Shown here piece by piece: positions 16,139 through 23,977 of a stretch of DNA of 25,864 bases (its first letter is position 1; the number at the start of each line of letters is the position of its first letter). The stretch is from positions 1 through 25,864 of the IMG/VR virus record IMGVR_UViG_3300042507_004054. One strand, given 5' to 3'. Under the pieces are notes generated by a model. It had not been told where the DNA came from and ran no database searches. It saw only the letters and a program-made list of their open reading frames with translations. Both the position numbers and the translations under genes were made by a program. Origin of the DNA: a virus.

Positions 16139-17092
16139 TCAGGCTCCGATATACGTTCCTTTGTCCCCCATCAAGCCGAGGGGGATGATGTTGAGGGAAA
16201 TTCGTGCTCCTCCTCGGGCAGCCTTGGCCTCCTGGTTGAGGTAGTTGAGCCCCGTCGTGAACGCGGCCTGGGCCATGTCAATCTGTCCTGCCTTCTCGTA
16301 GGCCAGAGCCTTCAACCCGTAGCGCAGGGCCGTCTGGTTGCCCGGGATCACCCAATCCGTCTCGTTGCGCAGAGGGACGAAACGGCGGTGGCAGATGAGC
16401 TGAATCGCCTCGTTGAGGACGCCCGTCTGGTAACGGCGGTAATGGGGGCGGGTTTCTCCCGGCCAGTAGGTGCTCAGAAGAACAGGCGTCCCGTCGTTGA
16501 TGACCGAGAGCGTCCACTGGGCAACAATCGTGCTAGCGGCCTGGATGCCTGTCACCTTGGAGAAAGTCTGTGACGTGGTGACGGTCGGGTTGGCCGTCGT
16601 GACGTTGATGCCAAGCGAGCCGTCGGAGGAGTAGATGTCGTTGCCGTTCTCGTCCTCACCGAACAGGCGGATGGTCTTGGCCGCGTCCGAAGCCGTGGTG
16701 ATCGTGATGCGCAGCGGGCCAGCGTCCACAATGTCAACCTGCGTGGGGAAACCGTCGCCAAGATCGACCATCACGCCCGTCCAGTTGTCGGCGTCGGGGA
16801 TCTCGCCGGGGCCGGATTCGGAGAACTCGTAGAACTGCGTGAAGATGGGGCGTGGCACCTTCTGATAGCGCATCACCAGCACAGATTGATACCAATAAGG
16901 CAGGGAGATGTAGTTCCTTCCGTCAACCGGCAGCGTCACCCTCGGCGTCGCACCCTTCCACTTCCCCGAGTTGATGTACCGCTCCACAACCTCGTTGAGG
17001 GCGGGCAGGAACAGGACCGAGTTGATGTCCGTCGCATCGACCTCGGTGTAAAGGGCGGTGCGGCAGTCTGCGACGGTGAGGCGGGTGTCCAT
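16139..17092 (-). CDS. Presumed virion structural (adaptor-like) protein, 317 residues
   Basis: A mixed alpha/beta protein. The first 80 residues (LTVADCRTALYTEVDATDIN, VERYINSGKWKG, ITLPYWYQSVLVMRY-like strand) resemble a recurrent phage structural protein whose NSGKWKG and LP-x-x-Y-x-S segments are characteristic in my memory; I cannot name a numbered family. The middle (about 115-215) is a beta-rich, Thr-rich domain. The C-terminal 80 residues are helical, containing LICHRRFVPLRNETDW and ALRYGLKALAYEKAGQIDMA. AGAAG lies shortly upstream of the ATG and only two bases separate its stop from the next gene. A neck, adaptor or tail tube role would fit the operon. Confidence 0.6.
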   Translation of the reverse strand: MDTRLTVADCRTALYTEVDATDINSVLFLPALNEVVERYINSGKWKGATPRVTLPVDGRNYISLPYWYQSVLVMRYQKVPRPIFTQFYEFSESGPGEIPDADNWTGVMVDLGDGFPTQVDIVDAGPLRITITTASDAAKTIRLFGEDENGNDIYSSDGSLGINVTTANPTVTTSQTFSKVTGIQAASTIVAQWTLSVINDGTPVLLSTYWPGETRPHYRRYQTGVLNEAIQLICHRRFVPLRNETDWVIPGNQTALRYGLKALAYEKAGQIDMAQAAFTTGLNYLNQEAKAARGGARISLNIIPLGLMGDKGTYIGA

Positions 17093-17362
17093 TTACTTCT
17101 TTCGGTTGCGCAGGATGCTGTTGATCTTCTCTTTCATGTCCTCGTCCTCCTGGACGGCAATTCCCGCGACGGCATCCGTGGCGTATTTGCCGTCGGGGCG
17201 CATGGTGCGGGTCTTGGGGTCGAGCTTGTGGGAGCCGATACGCTCGGGCATCCAGATGTTGTGACCAAAGGATTTGCCAGTGTTGACGTATTTCCTCGGC
17301 CCGAGGGTGCTCAGGGAGGAGAGGCGTTTGGACAGGCGGGCAATTTCTTCTTTGGTGGGCAT
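17093..17362 (-). CDS. Hypothetical protein, 89 residues
   Basis: A small basic protein (MPTKEEIARLSKRLSSLSTL ... INSILRNRKK) with no family I know. The stop abuts the next start without a gap and its own start is one base after the previous stop, so it sits inside a continuous operon. The segment KYVNTGKSFGHNIWMPERIG in the middle is distinctive and might aid a profile search. Confidence 0.6.
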   Translation of the reverse strand: MPTKEEIARLSKRLSSLSTLGPRKYVNTGKSFGHNIWMPERIGSHKLDPKTRTMRPDGKYATDAVAGIAVQEDEDMKEKINSILRNRKK

Positions 17363-17363
17363 G

Positions 17364-18269
17364 TCAGCGTTTGAGCAGAGGGTTCTTCATCGGGAACTTG
17401 GACATGTTCTTGTTCATCGCCGCGCTCATGGCCGGGGTGTCCTTCTGCGGCTGGAACCTGTCACCCGCACGGGCGATGCCGGGCTTGTTGGCAAGCCCTT
17501 GCAGCACCTCAGACGCAGGCTTGCCGTTGATGAGACCCTCCTTGCGTGGCGCGCCTGGAGGAAGGAACGTGGATGAACCGGAGCCGTACTTGCCAGAGAT
17601 GGAAACAGTGTCCCTTTTGCCAATCGGCGTCTCGCCGGAAGCCATGGACGCCTGCCTGCCGGGGGAGTACTCAACACCCATGCCCGAACGATAGGTCGTG
17701 GTCGGGATGTCCCCCGTCGCCTGACCGAGCATCCGTTTGGCGTCCACCTGCTCCTGAAGAGCGGCACGGTTCTGGGTTTTCTGCTGCTCGGTGACTCCCG
17801 TGAACCCAGGGCGATACGGCCCACGGTAGGCGGGCGTTTGGACCTCCTGGGAAGGAGACTGGCTCATGGCCTGATTGCGCTGGGATACGGCTGCACCGAA
17901 GCCTTCGAGGGCCTGACCGCTTTTGAAGAACCCTGGGTTCTGCTGATACATGCTCCCCAAAGGCTTGCCGAGGGACGAAAACTGACCGGGTTTGACCCCC
18001 CTCGTCATAGAGTTGATTTGCGACGAGGCGGAGGACATCAACCCCCCGAAATCCTGCGTCGGCATCAGGTTTCCAGACTCATCCGCCCGCATGCCTATCT
18101 GGTAAAGTCCCATGGCCGCCTCCTGCGGCGTAGGCTGGGCGTAAGTCGGCTCAAACGAGGGCATCTGAAAACCCTGGTTCTGGGAAAAACCGCGAATCTG
18201 GTTTCCGCCACGACGGGGTGCGTAGGGATTGCGAAACACCGGAGGACGGTAATCGTTGGGAGGAGGCAT
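17364..18269 (-). CDS. Low-complexity presumed virion protein, 301 residues
   Basis: Rich in Pro, Gly, Gln, Ser and Asn from end to end (MPPPNDYRPPVFRNPYAPRR, FSQNQGFQMPSFEPTYAQ, YRGPYRPGFTGV), with no predicted membrane segment and few hydrophobic blocks. It is therefore likely to be extended or disordered. Such proteins in phage structural operons can be linkers or tail accessory proteins, but no function can be read here. It is the first gene after one of the few real gaps (36 bases), which contains a promoter-like site. No ribosome binding site precedes the ATG, which fits a leaderless or very short-leader mRNA. Confidence 0.6.
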   Translation of the reverse strand: MPPPNDYRPPVFRNPYAPRRGGNQIRGFSQNQGFQMPSFEPTYAQPTPQEAAMGLYQIGMRADESGNLMPTQDFGGLMSSASSQINSMTRGVKPGQFSSLGKPLGSMYQQNPGFFKSGQALEGFGAAVSQRNQAMSQSPSQEVQTPAYRGPYRPGFTGVTEQQKTQNRAALQEQVDAKRMLGQATGDIPTTTYRSGMGVEYSPGRQASMASGETPIGKRDTVSISGKYGSGSSTFLPPGAPRKEGLINGKPASEVLQGLANKPGIARAGDRFQPQKDTPAMSAAMNKNMSKFPMKNPLLKR

Positions 18270-18273
18270 GGCT

Positions 18274-18299
18274 GGGGCGAATTTTAGTTGACACGCCCC
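18274..18299. repeat. Inverted repeat GGGGCG / CGCCCC
   Basis: Perfect six-base arms (18274-18279 and 18294-18299) separated by 14 AT-rich bases that include the candidate -10 box. It could be an operator, a weak hairpin, or chance in GC-rich DNA. Confidence 0.3.
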
Positions 18300-18309
18300 T
18301 CTACGTCAA
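18281..18309 (-). promoter_or_regulatory. Sigma70-like promoter candidate
   Basis: On the minus strand TTGACG (18309-18304), a 17-base spacer and TAAAAT (18286-18281) match five of six consensus bases in each box with ideal spacing. The -35 box overlaps the stop codon of the upstream gene. The expected transcription start lies only about five bases before the ATG at 18269, so the transcript would be nearly leaderless. Seen by eye, not tested. Confidence 0.4.
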
Positions 18310-18887
18310 AGCCTTTCCACGGAGACAATGCGTGCCGCGAAGATGCCTACTGAAGGGGGTGTAAGGAACAGAGGGGTTACATTTTGCCTGACGTTCACCT
18401 GGTACTGCCTTATAATCGGGGCGTACGACAAGTCGGAGTAGTCCCCTTCGGAGTAAAGCCCGATGGTGAGACGCAAGCCTCCGTAGTATATCTCCGGCCC
18501 TGTATCGTCGGAGTAGGGGTACCCATTTTCAGTAGATGTCATGCGCAGCCACAATGTCTTTGTGCGGACATAGTTTTCTGGCGGCCCTGAATCAATGATC
18601 TGAGTCCCCTCCCAGAAAAACGTCGGTAGTATAAGCCCGCTGCGGGTAAACAATGCCGCTGGCCTTTCAGGGGTGTCAAACCCGTCGGAAGACTGAATGC
18701 TGCCTTTCAAAAGGTATTCCCATGTCGGCTCAGGGGTGGATGTCGGCTCAACTTCAAAAGGGTCAATGCCAATCGCCTTGTCCAGCACGGTGACGTAATC
18801 ACTCGGTTTGGGGCGCAGGCCTTCGATCTTCTCTGCGATCATGGACGACACACGGGAACGCCACTGGAGGTACTGTTCATACTTCAT
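18306..18887 (-). CDS. Hypothetical virion-operon protein, 193 residues
   Basis: The start at 18887 (MKYEQYLQWRSRVSSMIAEK) was chosen over the upstream start at 18935 because GGAGGG precedes it and the longer form would run through the previous gene. After a helical N-terminus the protein becomes beta-rich and aromatic (TWEYLLKGSIQSSDGFDTP, TLWLRMTSTENGYPYSDD, GLRLTIGLYSEGDYSDLSY), resembling a small structural or tail-completion protein. I recognise no family. Its DNA is less GC-rich than its neighbours. It overlaps the previous gene by 11 bases. Confidence 0.6.
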   Translation of the reverse strand: MKYEQYLQWRSRVSSMIAEKIEGLRPKPSDYVTVLDKAIGIDPFEVEPTSTPEPTWEYLLKGSIQSSDGFDTPERPAALFTRSGLILPTFFWEGTQIIDSGPPENYVRTKTLWLRMTSTENGYPYSDDTGPEIYYGGLRLTIGLYSEGDYSDLSYAPIIRQYQVNVRQNVTPLFLTPPSVGIFAARIVSVERL

Positions 18888-19068
18888 CTTCGCCGCCCTC
18901 CTTTCTCCCGACCAGGGTGTTGAACCCCTGGACAATCAGCGTGCCGTCGTTCAGCGGTAGCCACTGGATGTCCCGCACAGCCTCCCAGATCATCTGGGGA
19001 AGCTCGCCAAGGCACGCCGCCGTCTGCTGCGGTGGCGTCATCTTGTTCCATTGTTCCTCAGAAATCAT
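18877..19068 (-). CDS. Small hypothetical protein, 63 residues
   Basis: Sequence MISEEQWNKMTPPQQTAACL followed by GELPQMIWEAVRDIQWLPL and an acidic end (EGGEDEV). The start overlaps the previous stop by 11 bases and the end overlaps the next start by 11 bases, so translation is probably coupled. There is no clear ribosome binding site. The position between fibre and structural genes suggests a virion or assembly accessory role, which is inference. Confidence 0.55.
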   Translation of the reverse strand: MISEEQWNKMTPPQQTAACLGELPQMIWEAVRDIQWLPLNDGTLIVQGFNTLVGRKEGGEDEV

Positions 19069-19252
19069 TGGTGGCGATGAGGGGTGAGGGGCCTGGCAGA
19101 ACGGTCACATCAGTCGAGGCAGGCAGGAACCGGAACAGGTCGAAGGCGTTGCGTATCACCTCCTCCGTCCTGTCCATCAGGGCGTCAAACTGAATGGGGT
19201 CATCCTGCTTTCCGAACAGGGCGTCCTCATGCTCTTCCTGCTGCTCGGTCAT
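19058..19252 (-). CDS. Small hypothetical protein, 64 residues
   Basis: A start at 19252 (MTEQQEEHEDALFGKQDDPI) gives the ATGA overlap with the fibre-like gene. The sequence is acidic and helical in the first 45 residues, then ends with FLPASTDVTVLPGPSPLI. A longer frame from 19417 exists but lies entirely within the fibre gene and reads as shadow sequence. Not recognised; tail-fibre assembly help is a possible but unsupported role. Confidence 0.55.
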   Translation of the reverse strand: MTEQQEEHEDALFGKQDDPIQFDALMDRTEEVIRNAFDLFRFLPASTDVTVLPGPSPLIATNDF

Positions 19253-22200
19253 GCGGTGAAGGTGGATGTTGCCCCGACGGTCGGGCTGGTGGCGTTCACT
19301 GCGTTGTAGATGACAGCCCGGTATTGATAGACCTGCCCGACCGTCAGCCCGCTCACCGTGGAGTTGAGCGTGACATTGGAGAAGCCCGAGGTGCTCTGCG
19401 TGGCGGAGGTGAGCCACGTTGTCGAGGCGGACAGCTTGTATTCAAAGTAGGCAACCGCCGTGTCGTGGTTCGCCTTGAACGTTCCGCTCAGGTTCCTCGC
19501 CCCGACGCCCGCCGAGGAGTTACTGCCCGTTGTGCAGGTGGGCAGGCCGACACCGTTGCCGTAGAGCAGGATGGTGTAGGGGTTCTTGGTTCCCGGCACC
19601 GTGGACGAGACGCTCAAGGTGACAGGTCCTCGCTGGTTGGTGCCAGTCGGCGTGAACCTCACTGTCATCGTGGTCGTGCCGCCTGCCGCAAGGGTGGCGG
19701 CGGGGGCGCTGGTGATGCTCCATTCCCCACCGACCGAGGCGGAGATGGATGAAAGCGAGGCATTGCCCGTGTTGCGCAGGGTGAACACCCTGTCTGTGTT
19801 CTGCCCGGGCAGCGTCCCAGGATAGGTGACAGTCCCTCCATCCGCAATCGTGGTGCCGACCGGGTATTCAATCGCCAGATCCGCCACGGGCAGGCTGGAG
19901 AAGGCGACCGTCTCCTCAATGAATGAGGACGAACCATTGTTGCGTCCGCAGGGAACCAAGGCGTATGCGGACAGAGTTCCTGAGATGGGGAGGGATATTC
20001 CAGACAATTCCCATCCCCCGTCAATCCGCGTCCCTTGACCGAGTGTGACCGCCGTGGCCGAGCCTGTCGGGTAGTAACGGAACACGACCTGGGTCGTCTC
20101 AGGCAGCGTTCCTCCCCGCAACCATTGGACGTGCGCGGCGCTGACCACCGAAAGCACGGATGATGTGGCATCATTGTCGTTGTAGAGGCGGGCAAGGTTT
20201 CGCGGGGTTCCCCCTGCAAATGTCATGCCACCGCCTCCTACAAGAACCTTGCCATCCGTCTGCACAGCGAGCCCTATCAGGGTGCCTGACGCATCTGCGA
20301 TAAACGTCCCATCTTCCGCCCCGTCATCCGCAAGCAAGCGGGTAAGCGCCCCCGATGAAGCCGACCGCAGCACAAGAACCTTGGTGTCCGTCTGAACTAT
20401 CGTGCTCAATCCCGTGGACGAGTTTGACGCCGGTACAAAACTTGAATCCAGTGATCCGTCCGTGTTCAAGCGCCGGACAGACGTCGAGGCGTTTGTCGTG
20501 GACACGATGATTTTTCCATCTGCTTGCACGGATATGGTTTGAACCTGCCCCGCAAGCGTAAGCGTGGGGGACGTGAATGACGTGTCAAGCGACCCGTCTG
20601 TGTTCAGACGGACGAGGTAGTACATTGAAGAGCTTCCGTTGACGTAGAAAAGTCCGCCGACGAGTATTTTGTTGTCCTCTTGAAGTGCTATGGAAAGAAC
20701 CACCCCGGTTGTGAAAACGGCGGAGAAAGCCGAGTCAAACGTGCCCGATGACGTCAGCCTTGCCAGATGGGTCGTTCTCCCCCCGATAGCCGTGACGCTT
20801 CCGCCGACATACACACTCCCGTCTGAGGCTGGAACAATGGCGTTGATCCCTGTTCCCGTGGTGCTCAGTGAAAAGGACGAATCCAACGTCCCGTCAGCAT
20901 TCAAACGTGCGATACGAGGCTTCGACACGCCGTGAACAGTGGTGAAAGTTCCCCCGATAAGCGTTTTTCCAGAAGCAAGCAGCGCGTAGCACCTGACGTC
21001 CGCGTTCGCTCCTGAACCTGCTCTCGGCTGAAGGACGGCGCTGCTGTTGAGCTTGGCGTAGCGACCGACAGCAACTGCATTCAAGGTGGTGAAGTTGCCA
21101 AAAGGATATGAGTTGTCCGAAGAATCCGTCGCCAATCCGTTTGCGGTGCTGTTCGCCACAGGCACCCAGGTGTCGTCCAGCGTGCCCGGTCCCGGAGTGG
21201 CTTCACCCGTGATCGTGAAGGTGAACGGGTCTTCGTCAGCATCATCATTGTTAATCGTCACCGTGGCGGTCTTGCTGCCGCTGGTGGTGGGGTCGAACAC
21301 AAGCTGGAACGTGACGGACTGCCCCGGGGCAACCGGCGTGGTAGGCTGGGCTGTCAAAGACCACTGGTTCGCATTCGTGCCCGATATTTGAACATGGTTC
21401 GGGCCGTTGGTCAGGTTCAGGTCGGCCAGACCGACGTTGGAGATTGCCACCGTGATCGGCGTCGTGGTGCCAACCTGCGTGTCGTCAAAGTCAACGGTGC
21501 TCACACCGTCCTCCAGCACCGTGCCGTTGACGGACACCTCGATCTCAGGGTCAACGCTGAAGGAGACGACGGTTTCCTGGATGCCTTCCGAATGCGAGTC
21601 GGTCGTATATGCACGTCCGCGCATAAGTCCTGAAGTCGTCAGGGTCGTGTCAGGCACGAAATCCCAGCCCCCGGCGATGGCGGTCAGGGTTCCTGGAACG
21701 TCCGTGTAGGTCGTGCCGCCGTCCGTGCTCACGGCGAACTCGACCGTCTGCGTCTCCTGCATGGAACCGCCCCGCAGCCAGCGAACGAGGTCGGCGGTGA
21801 TGACGGAGAGGGTGGAGTCGGCCTCATCATTGTAGAGACGGGCGATAAAATTCCTCGCCGTTCCGCCGACCGATGTGAACAGCCCACCAATGATCGTCTT
21901 TCCGTCGCCCTGATTGGCCGTTGCATAGACAAGGGCGTTGGAGTTCGGGTTGTAGGCATCCTCGACAACGAGGTCGGACTGGATGCGGGCGATGCGGTTC
22001 CTCGCCACTGACGCCACCTGCGTGAAAGCACCTGCGACAATCGCCTTCCCGTCCGTCTGCGCCATACCGACGTAGCTGTCGTTGTTGCCGTTGACAGGGG
22101 GATTGACCGCAACGCCGTCCTGGCCCACAACGACGAGGTTCGACCTCGGGTGCTCGTCATACTGCGTGAAGTCACCCCCGGCCATGAGGTTCCCGTTGGA

Positions 22201-22308
22201 GAGGACGGACACCCACCTGCCAGCCGCGTTCAGACCGTAGTCCGGGGCGAAGGAGGTGTCCGTGGTGCCGTCCGAGTTGAGGATGGCGATGCGGTTCGGG
22301 ATGCTCAT
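19249..22308 (-). CDS. Fibre-like delta-60 beta-propeller protein, 1019 residues
   Basis: A probable receptor-binding or fibre protein assembled from secreted-type domains. It starts without signal peptide or virion-anchor domain, inside a propeller: blades 1-3 (residues 1-160, for example NSDGTTDTSF, GKAIVAGAF, GKTIIGGLFTSVGG). Then come an ARLYND ... VRWLRGG module (160-250), a choice-of-anchor-D/Ig-like domain (252-365, ending DEDPFTFTITGEA), seven delta-60 blades (about 370-705), a second ARLYND ... VQWLRGG module (705-805), a second Ig-like domain (809-915) and an Fn3-like C-terminus (930-1019). Delta-60 (DUF5122) and anchor-D domains are known in extracellular proteins of Verrucomicrobia and others; their use in a phage virion is inferred from operon position. 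No ribosome binding site precedes the ATG. Confidence 0.75.
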   Translation of the reverse strand: MSIPNRIAILNSDGTTDTSFAPDYGLNAAGRWVSVLSNGNLMAGGDFTQYDEHPRSNLVVVGQDGVAVNPPVNGNNDSYVGMAQTDGKAIVAGAFTQVASVARNRIARIQSDLVVEDAYNPNSNALVYATANQGDGKTIIGGLFTSVGGTARNFIARLYNDEADSTLSVITADLVRWLRGGSMQETQTVEFAVSTDGGTTYTDVPGTLTAIAGGWDFVPDTTLTTSGLMRGRAYTTDSHSEGIQETVVSFSVDPEIEVSVNGTVLEDGVSTVDFDDTQVGTTTPITVAISNVGLADLNLTNGPNHVQISGTNANQWSLTAQPTTPVAPGQSVTFQLVFDPTTSGSKTATVTINNDDADEDPFTFTITGEATPGPGTLDDTWVPVANSTANGLATDSSDNSYPFGNFTTLNAVAVGRYAKLNSSAVLQPRAGSGANADVRCYALLASGKTLIGGTFTTVHGVSKPRIARLNADGTLDSSFSLSTTGTGINAIVPASDGSVYVGGSVTAIGGRTTHLARLTSSGTFDSAFSAVFTTGVVLSIALQEDNKILVGGLFYVNGSSSMYYLVRLNTDGSLDTSFTSPTLTLAGQVQTISVQADGKIIVSTTNASTSVRRLNTDGSLDSSFVPASNSSTGLSTIVQTDTKVLVLRSASSGALTRLLADDGAEDGTFIADASGTLIGLAVQTDGKVLVGGGGMTFAGGTPRNLARLYNDNDATSSVLSVVSAAHVQWLRGGTLPETTQVVFRYYPTGSATAVTLGQGTRIDGGWELSGISLPISGTLSAYALVPCGRNNGSSSFIEETVAFSSLPVADLAIEYPVGTTIADGGTVTYPGTLPGQNTDRVFTLRNTGNASLSSISASVGGEWSITSAPAATLAAGGTTTMTVRFTPTGTNQRGPVTLSVSSTVPGTKNPYTILLYGNGVGLPTCTTGSNSSAGVGARNLSGTFKANHDTAVAYFEYKLSASTTWLTSATQSTSGFSNVTLNSTVSGLTVGQVYQYRAVIYNAVNATSPTVGATSTFTA

Positions 22309-22317
22309 GTGACGGCT

Positions 22318-22345
22318 ATTTTAAGGCCTCACCGCAGACGGGCAA
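22318..22345 (-). promoter_or_regulatory. Weaker promoter candidate before the fibre-like gene
   Basis: TTGCCC (22345-22340), 16 bases, TAAAAT (22323-22318) on the minus strand. The -10 box is identical to that of the site at 18281-18309 and ends nine bases before the ATG at 22308. Again there is almost no room for a leader. Confidence 0.25.
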
Positions 22346-23249
22346 GCCATAAGTCAAACTCAGGGCAGCGGACTTCTCCGACGTGGTGGTAGGGCAGGAA
22401 GTGAGCGCCAAGGATGGCCGAGCAATACCTCCGCTGGGCTTCCAGGTTGTTCTGGTGCTCGAAAAAGTGCGTCAGACGGGACAGGTCGGAGGCGCATTCA
22501 AAGGTCGCTCCTGATCCCGTGAACGCCCCCGTGCCGAGGGTGGCGACGGGCAGACCGAGCAGGCAGGCCTCCGATGCGCAGGTGGAGTTGACCGTCACCA
22601 TGCCCGAGCACTGGGGGAGGAGTGTCTGGAAATCACCTGACAACGACCACTCGCAGCCATCCGGCGGAGGCAGATCCGCAAACTGCTCGCGCTCACGGGG
22701 ATGGGGGCGAATGAGCACCCCCCTGCTCCTGGGCAGGTGCTCCAGCACCTTGTTGATGGTGAACACCACCTTGTCCCCACGGGGGGACGCCGGGTATTCA
22801 AAGTTAATGTTGCAGTCCTTCCGGCATTGGAGCGTCACCAGAACAGGGCCGTCCGGGGTCCCCCCTGAAAAGGCATCCCACCCAAAATGCCTGCGGGCGA
22901 AATCGCCCAGGTCCACGTCATATGAGGAGTTCCAATGACCAGACACGCGCAGGTTCGACTGCGAGAAGAAGCCACGACTGTCAACGAACGCCCCCGCCTT
23001 CTGGCAAAGGAGGGAGTTCTCGATGTGGAGCACGTTGTTCCCCCAGTTCGTTGTCCAGGAGTGGGGCATCCGGCACTGCCATGTGATGACGTTCGCGGAG
23101 GACTTGAACGCCTCTTTGTAGCTCGCCGTGGACTGCGTGACGTTGTGCCATGCCACCTCCGCTCCTGCGGCTGCGCATCGCCCCTCGATCCAGGGCTTCA
23201 GGTCTGACTTGAGAACGATCTCGGTGACGAGGGCGGACACCTGTTTCAT
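22329..23249 (-). CDS. KpsC/KpsS-like capsule polysaccharide glycosyltransferase
   Basis: A 306-residue GT-B-like protein of the capsule-synthesis type (Capsule_synth). Diagnostic parts are VLVTLQCRKDCNINFEYP, GVLIRPHPREREQFADLP (the RPHPR motif) near residue 180, and MVTVNSTCASEACLLGLPVA with VATLGTGAFTG around 215-245, the usual 'NS-x-x-x-x-EA-L-x-G-x-PV-x-x-LG' donor-binding signature. KpsC and KpsS transfer Kdo residues in bacterial capsule linkers, but sugar specificity here is unknown. It overlaps the GT9 gene by four bases (ATGA). Placement between two fibre genes points to glycan modification of fibres or of the host surface. Confidence 0.72.
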   Translation of the reverse strand: MKQVSALVTEIVLKSDLKPWIEGRCAAAGAEVAWHNVTQSTASYKEAFKSSANVITWQCRMPHSWTTNWGNNVLHIENSLLCQKAGAFVDSRGFFSQSNLRVSGHWNSSYDVDLGDFARRHFGWDAFSGGTPDGPVLVTLQCRKDCNINFEYPASPRGDKVVFTINKVLEHLPRSRGVLIRPHPREREQFADLPPPDGCEWSLSGDFQTLLPQCSGMVTVNSTCASEACLLGLPVATLGTGAFTGSGATFECASDLSRLTHFFEHQNNLEAQRRYCSAILGAHFLPYHHVGEVRCPEFDLWLARLR

Positions 23250-23977
23250 AGGACGATCTTGAGGACTTCCCGAACAGCAAACGCCGGGTCACCCCATGCT
23301 CCTTCAATGTGGTGAACAAATCCGGATTTCTGAGCCTCCATTCTGCCATGGCATCCCTGCTTGTATGACTGCCCTGGGATGACCCCGACAGGCGACCCCC
23401 AAAGGACGATCAAAGGAACCCTGAGCAGGATGGCGAGATGCGCCAAACCGGAGTCCGTTGACACCACGAAGCGGGTTTTGAGCATGTGCGCGGCAATGTC
23501 TCGCAAATCCTCGACGATGGGGATGCCGCAGTCGAAGGACATATCAGCCTTGCCAACCGCCTTGATGGTCAATCCTGACGCCTGAAGGTCATGCGCCATG
23601 AGATTCCACCCTCCCCAGTCACGGTGACCGGAACTGTTCGGTTTCTTCCTTGGCACGGTCAGAACGTCCGTCCTGTCCGCCTGCCTGTCTGGAACCTGCA
23701 CGAAAAACCCTGGGGCCTCTTCGTACTCCCTGCTTATGCGGATGAATTCTGCCCCTGGATATGCACCTTTCAACGTCTCCACGACCGCCCGCTCACCGTG
23801 CCCGTCCAGACGCTCGTCAACATGCACAAAATCCGTGGCAGTCGGGAAAATAAACTCCCACGCCTCGGGGCAGCAGACCGTCAGCCTGTCGCATTTGATG
23901 GACGGCACCCTTCGAGCCTTGAAACTGATTACGTCCCCGAGGCAGAACCTCTCTGGAATCAGAACGACGTGCCTCAT
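23246..23977 (-). CDS. Glycosyltransferase family 9 (heptosyltransferase-like)
   Basis: A 243-residue protein, short for the family (commonly above 300). The N-terminal MRHVVLIPERFCLGDVISF matches the opening strand and 'GD' loop. TRFVVSTDSGLAHLAILLRV near residues 165-185 is a textbook GT9 donor loop with D-SG-x-x-H, followed by PLIVLWGSPVGVIPG. The key Asp and His are present, unlike in the two-domain protein at 3617. The reduced size suggests a trimmed acceptor-binding N-terminal domain. The ATG overlaps the stop of the Ser-Pro-ended fibre gene by four bases, so fibre and enzyme are made in step. Confidence 0.75.
   Translation of the reverse strand: MRHVVLIPERFCLGDVISFKARRVPSIKCDRLTVCCPEAWEFIFPTATDFVHVDERLDGHGERAVVETLKGAYPGAEFIRISREYEEAPGFFVQVPDRQADRTDVLTVPRKKPNSSGHRDWGGWNLMAHDLQASGLTIKAVGKADMSFDCGIPIVEDLRDIAAHMLKTRFVVSTDSGLAHLAILLRVPLIVLWGSPVGVIPGQSYKQGCHGRMEAQKSGFVHHIEGAWGDPAFAVREVLKIVL

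Noticed and set aside
19252-19417. Upstream extension of the 64-residue small protein
   Set aside because: The added residues are a shadow of the fibre gene and the ATGA overlap at 19249-19252 explains the start.
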